From NCBI GenBank assembly GCA_963573315.1, contig OY752142.1, positions 1,798,001 to 1,862,000 of the forward strand: a stretch of 64,000 bases of DNA, in the 5' to 3' direction. The notes beneath the pieces are model-generated. The model was not told where the DNA came from. It worked only from the letters and a program-made list of their open reading frames with translations, and did not search any database. Shown piece by piece: positions 56,384 through 64,000 of the stretch (positions are counted from its first letter, which is position 1; every line of letters begins with the position of its first letter). Both the position numbers and the translations under genes were made by a program. The DNA is from Entomortierella parvispora. Taxonomy: Eukaryota; Mortierellomycota; Mortierellomycetes; Mortierellales; Mortierellaceae.

Positions 56384-57441
56384 TTAATCCTTCTTTGACT
56401 GGGTGGCAGTCTCGGCAACAGCCTCCTCCACAATCTTGGAGAGCTTAGGGTCCAATGTTGACGATCCACTGACATGGGGCTCAACAACATCAGCGATGGG
56501 GGACTTTGTTGGCTGTTCTGAGATTTCGGTAGCTGCTGCTACTTCTTGTGATGGCGTGACGGTCTCTGTGCTCGACTGTTCATCCTTCTTGTTGTCCTTG
56601 ACAATCTCCTCCTCGCCTCCAATGTCCTTCATCATCTCTGCCAAGATCTGATCAGCAACAGCCTTCACTTCCTTGGATGGCTCCTGATCCGCGTTACTTG
56701 ACACGTCCTCGACAGCTCCGTCAGCACCCTTCATCAATTCGGCAACAGATCTGTTCCTAGCCTCGCCCTTCTGAACCTTCTCCAATCTCTTCTGTCCAAC
56801 GCCAAGCTCGGCATGCTCCCAGGTAGTAATCTTCATTCCGACACCAGCCATCGAGTTCTGGTTCAAGAACTGGACCCAACGACGGACCACCTCGGGGTTT
56901 GCGTCCCGAATAGCCAAGAGGCGCTTGTGGGTCTTCCTCTCAAATGTCTCCTGAGCCTTCTTGTAAACAAAAGGAGACTTGTTGACAGTCCACTTTGAGG
57001 TCTGAACGGGAAGGGGGATCGCTCCTGTGCATGGCATGTCCAAGGCAGCGGCGGCGCGGCGAGCAAAGTCCGTGAAGAACTCGAGCTGTTGGGGGAGGTA
57101 TGAGCGAAGGTGAAGGTGGGCGACCGTGATGTTGTGGGTGGGAGGAATCTGCAGAGGCTCTCCGTAGACGAGACGATCCTCGGGGGACATTGACTCGGGC
57201 AATGTGGGGATAGCGGCGGCAGAGTTTGAGTTGCTATTAGCATTTAACAGTGATGAGTCGATTGTCAGTAAATACCGAGATTTGAATGCGTGCATTGCGG
57301 TTGTTTGGCTTTGGCATGTCCAATAGTGATTGCGATCAGGGTTCTTGGCCAGTACCTGAAGGAACGAGCGGCGATAGAGGAAGAGCTCTTCAAGGCGTTC
57401 ATGCCCTTGGAGGCGACTCCTGTTCTGAGGGTCGTCAGCAT
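56384..57441 (-). CDS. RSM10: mitochondrial small ribosomal subunit protein uS10m
   Basis: Component of the mitoribosomal small-subunit head. Two exons: 57441-57356 encodes a textbook presequence (MLTTLRTGVASKGMNALKSS...ARSF) in a frame different from the long downstream one, and 57233-56384 completes 311 residues. The intron has donor GTACTG and acceptor GCTAATAG and restores frame exactly. The S10 domain is at about residues 60-170: PPTHNITVAHLHLRSYLPQQ, LPVQTSKWTVNKSPFVYKKA, ETFERKTHKRLLAIRDANPE and VGMKITTWEHAEL. The last 130 residues are an acidic Glu/Lys/Ser/Val-rich extension, absent from bacterial S10 and longer than I expect in most fungi. It diverges from UTP13. Confidence 0.92.
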
Positions 57442-57911
57442 GGTTCAAGGTATGTGTAGAGAGGAAGAAGAGAGGGAGAGGAGAGGGCGATGGAGGATGG
57501 AGAGAATCGAGCAATGAGGATGGACGTCGTTCTCTTGGTTGGTTGATGAGTCTCTTTGCTCCGAAGTGTGCAGCAAAGAGAACGGGACAAAACATGGATC
57601 ACGTGGTGGCGAAAAGAGCAGTCGCGATTTGTTTACGTTTTTTTCTTTTTCTTTTTTTGCACCTTTGCAGCCTCGCAGCTCGGTGGCATTCATTCGCTTT
57701 ACATGCACCTTGACCTCCTCTCGACCGTACTCAATCCATCCATCCGCTCGCATCACCCCTCCTCTTTCCCTTCCATCGCCCTCTGACCAGCTCTCTCTCT
57801 CTCTCTCTCTCTCTCCACCTCCCCTCCCTCCCGCCACCACCACCAACACCACCCTGTTCTGCTCGAGTGCTCCCTCTCGACCAGACAACCCTCATCAACT
57901 ATATCCAAGTC
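57442..57911. promoter_or_regulatory. divergent promoter region, uS10m / UTP13
   Basis: 470 bases between two genes of ribosome biology. It contains a CT tract (57789-57814) just before UTP13. No TATA box was recognised. Confidence 0.5.
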
Positions 57912-60900
57912 ATGGCGCAAGCACCGCCCCAGGGCAAGATCCACTTGAAGACCAGGTAACCAACGCACCAGCTCCTACTGGCCTCCGCATCCTAGGACTC
58001 GTATGTTTGGGGGAAGTTGCATAGATACTGATCTGAATTCACATCTTTCCACTCTGCAGCTTCAAATCTACACAGACAATCGAGTCCATCTATACTGGAG
58101 GAAAGGTCTGCATATCCCAGGATGAGCAGTTTCTTATCACAACAGTTGGCGAGGACATTGATGTGATCGAGATCAAGACTGGAAAGAAGGTGTGGAGACT
58201 CAAGGGAGACACTGAGATCATCACCACGTTCGCCGTCACCCCTGATGGTAATACACTTGTCAGCGCCAGCAGAAGTCTTTTGCTCAAGACCTGGGACCTC
58301 CGCACAGGAACTGTTATTAGGAGTCTGAAGGTAACGGAAACTTACTTTTTATTCTTTATCGCGATGGACAAGATTGCCTTGGATATAGAAACTAGTTACT
58401 CAGAAATCTCGCGCTACGATGTGGTTTGGTTTTTTTAGGCCCACGACGCACCCATTATTGTAATGGCTATTGACCCCACCTCGACCTTGGTGGCCACTGG
58501 ATCGGCTGACAGCACAGTCAAAGTCTGGGATATTGCAGGAGGATTCTGTACACACAACTTCAAGGGACATGGAGGCGTTATCTCGGCTGTTCTCTTTCAC
58601 CCTGACCGTACAAAGTGGTCCCTGTTCTCTGGAGCGGACGATTGCACAGTCCGTGTTTGGGATCTTCAGACCAGAAAGCAGACTGCCTGCTTGGAGAGTC
58701 ACGTCTCTGTTATTCGTGGATTGGCCGTTTCAAACTCTGGAAAGACCCTGATTAGTGGTTCTCGTGATAAGGTCGTCAACGTCTGGGACCTTGCCAGTTA
58801 CAAGCTTGCGACCACCTACCCCATTTACGAAACTTTGGAAACCGTCGGCATCCTTCAAAAGTCAAAGATCGAGACTATTGGCGACAAGGACGTGTCTGAC
58901 AAGGAAATGTTCTATACCGCTGGCGACAGTGGTGTCATTCGCATCTGGGATTTGAGATCTGGAGAGTTGATTGCAAAACAAAAGGAGGAGCAAGGAAGCA
59001 AATCCGGTGTGTCGGATGTCTTGTAAGTTCAACATCGGTTCAATGGCGTGAGACTTACTGTCACTCTCTCTCCTTTGTAGTCTAACGTTCTCGTTCTGTC
59101 CGAAATTAGATACAACACAGAGTCGCAGCAGCTCGTGTCTATCACCAGTGACCAAAACATCATCTTCTTTGACATTTCAAACAGTCTCAAGCGTGTCAAG
59201 CAGATTGTTGGTTACAACGACGAGATTATTGACGTGGCGTACATTGGAGAGGAGGAGACTCATTTGGCTGTCGCGGCCAACAGCGAGCAGATCAGAGTTT
59301 TCAACCTCAAGGAATTCGAGTGCGATCTTATCTATGGTCATACCGACATTGTTATTTGCTTGGACAGAAACACGGACGGAACCCTGATGGCTTCGGGATC
59401 AAAAGATAATACCGCCAAGGTCTGGACCTTGGATTTGGAGAACGAGGATGCAGATGAGAGATACAAGTGCATAGGAACCTGTGTTGGTCATACGGAAGCT
59501 ATTGGCGCCGTCGCTTTAACGAGGAAGACCGACGGCTTGCTCCTTACTGGATCCCAGGATAGAACGATCAAGTGCTGGGACTTGAGCACAGCTGGTGAGT
59601 CTTTGCGTCTCACTGCGTTGTTTAGCGCCGAAGAATGTCATTGCGTTGAGACTGATTGGGTCGAACATTTTCTTGTATTAGATTTGGAAGAGCCTGATGA
59701 GAACTTGCGCTTCAAGTCGCACTACACTATTCAGGCCCACGACAAGGATATCAACACTATTGCCATTGCCCCCAACGATAAAGTTTTTGCTACTGGATCT
59801 CAGGATAAGCTGGCCAAGATTTGGAACTTGCAGGATGGATCTCTTGTCGGTACCTGCAAGGGTCACAAGCGCGGTGTCTGGTCCGTCAAATTTTCTCCTG
59901 TCGATCAATGTCTTGCCACCAGTTCAGGAGACCGGACAATCAAGATTTGGTCCTTGAACGACTTCAGCTGTTTGAGAACGTTTGAGGGTCATACCAATTC
60001 GATCCTCAAGGTTGACTTCTTGACCTCTGGACTTCAGCTGGTTTCTTGCGGCTCCGATGGTCTGGTCAAGCTGTGGACCATCCGCACGAACGAGTGCGTT
60101 GCTACTTTGGATAACCACACAGAAAAGATCTGGGCCCTCGCTGTCCGCAAGGATGAGAACCTGGTGGTAACTGGAGGAGCAGACTCGATGATCAACCTCT
60201 GGGAAGACTTTACAGAGATTGAGTACGCAGAGAAGAAGCAGGCCAAGGCTGATTTGGTTCTCAAGGAGCAAGAGTTGTCCAACTACTTGCAGCGCAAGGA
60301 CTGGAAGAACGCCATCACGTTAGCCTTGTCCTTGGAGCAGCCTTTCCGTCTCCTGCAGCTCTTTAACCAGATCTTGCAGGATCGCCCTGAACACGATGCA
60401 TCGATCACCGGATTGGAGGCCGTGGACAAGGTCTTGCGGGGACTTTCATTGGACCAGCTCGCCAAGTTGTTGGGCTATGTCCGTGACTGGAACACCCACG
60501 CCAAGAACATGCGTGCAGCCCAGACAGTCTTGCATGCAATTTTGAGGGAACGCAAGGTCTCGGAGATGATCGAGGTGCCAGGCATCAAGGATTTGTTGGA
60601 CGGACTCTTACCCTACAGTGACCGTCACTTCCAGCGCGTAGAGGCTCTGTCAGTCCGCAGCTTTGTGGTGGATTATACTGTTCAGGCCATGGACTTGATG
60701 ACGATGATGGGTGATATGGATAACCTTGATATGGAGGATGGAGAGGCCGATAGCAGAGCACAGAGAAAGGCTGAAGAGGAACTTTTGGCCAAGGAGAGGC
60801 ACGATGCATTTGCTGCAGCTAGAGCAGCCACTGCAACCACCTCGACTGAGCCAGCACCTGCCCAAGAGGAAGAAGAAGCCGAGGAGGCCGAGCACGACAG

Positions 60901-60982
60901 TGAGGACGACGACGACGAAGAGGATAGTGAAGACGATGAGGACGAGCAAGTCAATGAAGATAGTGACGAAGACATGGAGTAG
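57912..60982 (+). CDS. UTP13: U3 snoRNP WD-repeat protein Utp13 (TBL3)
   Basis: Subunit of the UTP-B complex of the small-subunit processome, needed for early 18S rRNA maturation in the nucleolus. Exons are 57912-57955, 58060-58330, 58439-59022 and 59110-60982, for 923 residues, or 894 if 59595-59681 is also an intron. It has two tandem beta-propellers of about 12-13 WD repeats, for example TLVATGSADSTVKVWDI, CTVRVWDLQTRKQTACLESH, LMASGSKDNTAKVWTL, VFATGSQDKLAKIWNL and CLATSSGDRTIKIWSL. The Utp13 C-terminal helical domain follows: KEQELSNYLQRKDWKNAITL, LEQPFRLLQLFNQIL and RFQ-like RHFQRVEALSVRSFVVDY. The tail is a long acidic run of Glu and Asp. The order and length match yeast Utp13 (817) and human TBL3 (808), plus the acidic tail. 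Confidence 0.93.
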
Positions 60983-61054
60983 CATCACAAACAATAGACA
61001 TCATTTATTTTGCATTTTCAAAACAGTTGTATCCGATCTGCCAAGGCAGCAAGA

Positions 61055-62843
61055 TCATGAAAGCATGTACACAGCTAGCAAGGCAGCCCATGACATTATG
61101 GACACTGTAAGTACGTCTACATTAGGCGCCAACACCAGTCGTTGTTCTCCACCAGGGAAAATACATGGCATGTGGCCTTGAAGTTGGTGAGCGACGAAGA
61201 CCGATCTGTTTCCACCTTCGTCACTTCTCAATGTGGCCATGGCCTGCACGTCCTTCTCCTCTATTGATGGCAGGCGGTTTCGAAGAGCCACACTGCTGCT
61301 GCTGCCGGCTGTGGCGCTGCCAGTGTTGCTTGTCCCCTGTCGCTTTTTGCCTTCAAGCACCTCTAGCTCAGTCGAAAGACGAGCGAGCTGCTCATAATTA
61401 GAGATTGACTTTTGGAACTCGGCTTCGTATCCTAATAGTTTTGTCGCTAAGGCAGAAAGTTGAGTTTCCCGTTCACGAAGTGTTTGCTTAAGCATGCGTT
61501 CCCCATCTATCATATCAAGGAACTCTTGGTTAGACAAGAATCAACTATGACCAATTGAACAAAAAAAAATCCATAAAATACATACCACACTTTTTGTGGT
61601 ATTTTTCTTCAGCTTGCTGAAAAGCCGCTTGCCAACTCCGGAGGGAGGCTGTGAGGTCCTTGACTTCGGCATGTAATTGGCTCGTCATTTTTGGCTGTTG
61701 TTGTTGTCCTTCAGCACTGTTCAGTCTAGTCGACAAAGATGAGACAGCCGATCCGCCTCCACTTTGTCCTTGTCCTTGACCGTGTCCTTGACTATAAGCC
61801 AGTTGCAACTGCCGATGCATTAGATCCACTTGTTGGACCAAGAATTCGTATTCTTTACGCCATCCAGCGCCTTCCTCACTTGTAAGTCTCAGCAGATGAT
61901 TGTTGAGTTTATCGAGCTCTTGGTTCAACAAGATATTCATCCTTGTGACATGCTGAACCTCTTGTTCCAGAGAGTTGATTCGAGTTTGCATCTTGATCCA
62001 GTCGCGAGTCGGCAACACAATCTCGGGTAGATCAGACGACCAGCGCTCCTCTACCGATGGCTCCCCTGCTGCAACTTGAAGGCTCTTTGGTGAATGTGAT
62101 ATCTGTGACAGAGAGAAGGGTGTTGACGACCGATTGTAAGACTCGTCGGATTGAATACCCCGGCTCTTGTTTGAAAGAGACTCGAATAAACTGTACGAAT
62201 TTGCTCGAATTAACGCTCCACTGTCTCCGTTCACTTCCTTTGCTGATCCGAAAGATGAGGCGACAGTGTTGGGTTCAGACATTTGTAGAAGATCTGCCAC
62301 CTCGTTTGAGCTGCCATGCTCGTCAAAAGAAATCTTGCCCCCTTGGGGGCTCTCGACTACAGCCACGGCTTCGATGAGATGAGATGATCTGTCACCTTGA
62401 TGGAAAGGGTCCTCTGCAGGGGTGGTATAGACATCAGAATCGCGGTCATTGATTGTGTCTATTGTGTCTAGACTTGAGTCCATGAAGTCCAGTGTATCTT
62501 TAGAGGGCATCTGTTGCGGTAAAACTTGTTGTTGTCGCCGTGCCTTTGCACTCTCGTGTCGATGGCGTAGTTGACTAGGAAGAAGATGTACCTCAGAATC
62601 GATTGCTGAAGACCGGGCTCCTTGCAATTTGGGGATGGCCATGACAGAAGGACTTTGCTTGGACTTATTGAGATGGGTATGATGATGGTGTTGTGGGTTT
62701 CCAACGGAGGAGTAAGAAGTTGGCAGCACATCGGTGGGATGGTCCTGCTCCTGCTCGGGCAGGAATGAGGGCTCTGGTGATCGAGTACCATCATCATCTT
62801 CCTGACCTCTTTCTTCCTCATCGACAGTGCTTGGCGTGGTCAT
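61055..62843 (-). CDS. coiled-coil protein with C-terminal membrane anchor, function unknown
   Basis: Exons 62843-61586 and 61506-61055 join in frame for 569 residues. The first 270 residues are disordered and Ser/Gln/Asp-rich with His repeats. Coiled-coil segments follow: WIKMQTRINSLEQEVQHVTR, MNILLNQELDKLNNHLLRL, LHAEVKDLTASLRSWQAAFQ and LRERETQLSALATKLLGYEA, separated by a Gly/Gln spacer. The last 21 residues (VDVLTVSIMSWAALLAVYML) are hydrophobic and end at the stop, which suggests a tail-anchored membrane protein. I recognise no family. The layout resembles organelle tethers or golgin-like adaptors, but that is only an analogy. It converges with UTP13, 72 bases between stops. Confidence 0.7.
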
Positions 62844-63647
62844 TGCAAGGCGGAGGAAGTTATTAAAAGATGGAAAGGAGGAAAAAAAAAATACGCGCCA
62901 AAAGCCCTCTCCAAGAAAAAAAAATCACGTGGAGGGGGAAACAAGACCAACGGGCTGTGGCCTGCGGCACAGACCAACAGCGGCTGACGGGTCTCTGCAA
63001 CGGAAGAGGTTGGGGGCATGCTAGGCACACCCTGTGCTCTCATTGCTTGATGGACCACGAGATGAAAAACGCGCCACCTATCTTGACTAGGGCAGTTACA
63101 AGAGAACTGGACCACCTCTTCGCTGTTCGTTCTGAGCCTCCCTGCTACGCCAGGCTACCAGCGTTTCCCTACCAGAATAAACAACAGTAAAATTCGTGCC
63201 CCTAAGGGTGTAAAAATAGGGCCGCCCGACCCCTCACCCTCTAGTGCACCATCCAAATCCCGGATCATGCTCCTTCCTTTCTCCTTGCCCACCTGCATGC
63301 AAGCAAGTACCCACACACGCAAATTGCCAAAGAATTGGCGAAATTTTGGACCAGTCTGCAACTCGCGTCTTGGGAAAAGTCTGGCCTTGCGCCCCTGGAT
63401 GAGCGTTCGTATGGACATCACCAAGGTGAAGAGGACCCGCATTATCGCTTTGTCTGAGCAATGGAGGCTGAATATGGGGTGTGGGCCCCGCGCCGCCCCT
63501 CCTCCTCCCCATCTTTCAACCTCTTATCGTCTCTACCTATAAAAGGCACTCTCCTGTCTCTTTCTTCAACAGTTGACCTCTCATCACTCTTCACCTTTCA
63601 CTTTGCCAGTTCTCCTTCAAGTCAAGCTATCTACTACATAAAAAACC
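62844..63647. promoter_or_regulatory. divergent promoter region with TATA box
   Basis: About 800 bases between the coiled-coil gene (minus) and the secreted protein gene (plus). TATAAAAG at 63538-63545 lies 103 bases before the plus-strand ATG. CCCCTAAGGGTGTAAAAATA near 63200-63219 is another AT-rich candidate. No coding content was seen. Confidence 0.6.
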
Positions 63648-64000
63648 ATGAAGTTCACTACCACGACCTTCCTTATTGTTGCTTGCCTGGCCATTGCTGC
63701 CTCTGCTAAAAAGCACACGTCGTCTTCAAGCGATGTCGCCTCGGTCGATCCTATCACAGCTTCCCCATCCCCCACCGATGGTGGCCCATCTCCGTCCCCA
63801 ACAGAGTCCAACACCGAGCCCACCGAGCCTGCGTCTGCATCTGCGTCTGCCCCTGCGGCTATCACCGCCGCCCCTGCTCCCTCGACCACCCTCCCCGCCA
63901 TCATTCCCCCTGTCGTCACCGCCCCGGCCCCAACCTCGAGCACGGGATCATCTCCTACCGTCACCAACAAGCCCTCGGCCGGCAACATCTTGGAGAATGG
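63648..64000 (+). CDS. secreted Ser/Thr/Pro/Ala-rich protein (5' part)
   Basis: The frame starts at 63648 and runs off the window end after 117 codons. A signal peptide (MKFTTTTFLIVACLAIAASA) is followed by a low-complexity mucin-like region: ASPSPTDGGPSPSPTESNTE, PASASASAPAAITAAPAPS and TSSTGSSPTVTNK. It is rich in O-glycosylation-type residues, lacks cysteines so far and has strong C-ending codon use. It is likely a cell-wall or secreted protein, perhaps GPI-anchored; the C-terminus that would show this is outside the window. A TATA box and a short leader support the start. Confidence 0.8.
   Translation, partial: MKFTTTTFLIVACLAIAASAKKHTSSSSDVASVDPITASPSPTDGGPSPSPTESNTEPTEPASASASAPAAITAAPAPSTTLPAIIPPVVTAPAPTSSTGSSPTVTNKPSAGNILEN

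Overview
The window reads as nuclear DNA of an early-diverging filamentous fungus, most likely of the Mortierella group (Mortierellomycotina). The evidence is indirect. Genes carry several short introns (about 50-110 bases, GTAAGT-type donors, one TACTAAC branch site). Protein sets are fungal (ATP-dependent PEPCK, mitochondrial CPS small subunit with an arginine attenuator peptide, APSES and HMG-box regulators, NAD-isocitrate dehydrogenase subunit 1). Glutamine- and serine-rich tails, CT-rich leaders and microsatellites are common. No mobile element, CRISPR array, rRNA or tRNA was found.

Layout. 2-3630 (+) 3' part of a GRAM-TBC-EF-hand Rab GAP. 3754-5173 (-) multi-pass membrane protein with glutamic intramembrane-protease motifs, divergent from 5601-8205 (+) VPS33. 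8206-13077 long CT-rich non-coding stretch with a TATA box and probable long leader for 13078-13827 (+), a tubby-like small protein. 14825-15923 (+) TXNDC9-type phosducin-like protein. 16458-18500 (+) coronin, convergent with 18788-20422 (-) PEPCK. 23618-25012 (-) CPS small subunit, whose leader (25463-25809) encodes a spliced arginine attenuator peptide. 28581-30239 (+) HMG-box regulator. 30519-30974 (-) secreted double-psi barrel protein. 32632-33693 (-) beta-hydroxyacid dehydrogenase, divergent from 34308-35842 (+) SRR1-domain protein, which converges with 35869-39476 (-) alpha/beta-hydrolase-like protein. 42248-44462 (+) APSES regulator. 45411-47115 (+) IDH1. 47437-48880 (+) Aven-like RGG protein. 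49559-53748 (+) kinase-ankyrin protein, convergent with 53942-55785 (-) TIM44. 56384-57441 (-) mitochondrial uS10, divergent from 57912-60982 (+) UTP13, convergent with 61055-62843 (-) coiled-coil tail-anchored protein. 63648-64000 (+) start of a secreted Ser/Thr/Pro/Ala-rich protein, cut by the window end.

Function. The genes are unrelated neighbours, not a cluster. Themes are membrane traffic (Rab GAP, VPS33), mitochondrial matrix function (IDH1, TIM44, uS10m, CPS), central carbon metabolism (PEPCK, IDH1) and regulation (HMG, APSES, kinase-ankyrin). The most striking element is the arginine attenuator peptide upstream of CPS. Its sensor core is completed only after removal of a 263-base intron, and an exact Gcn4-type TGACTCA box lies upstream. 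Exon boundaries below were assigned by eye from splice signals, reading frame and remembered family sequences; none has been checked against transcripts.
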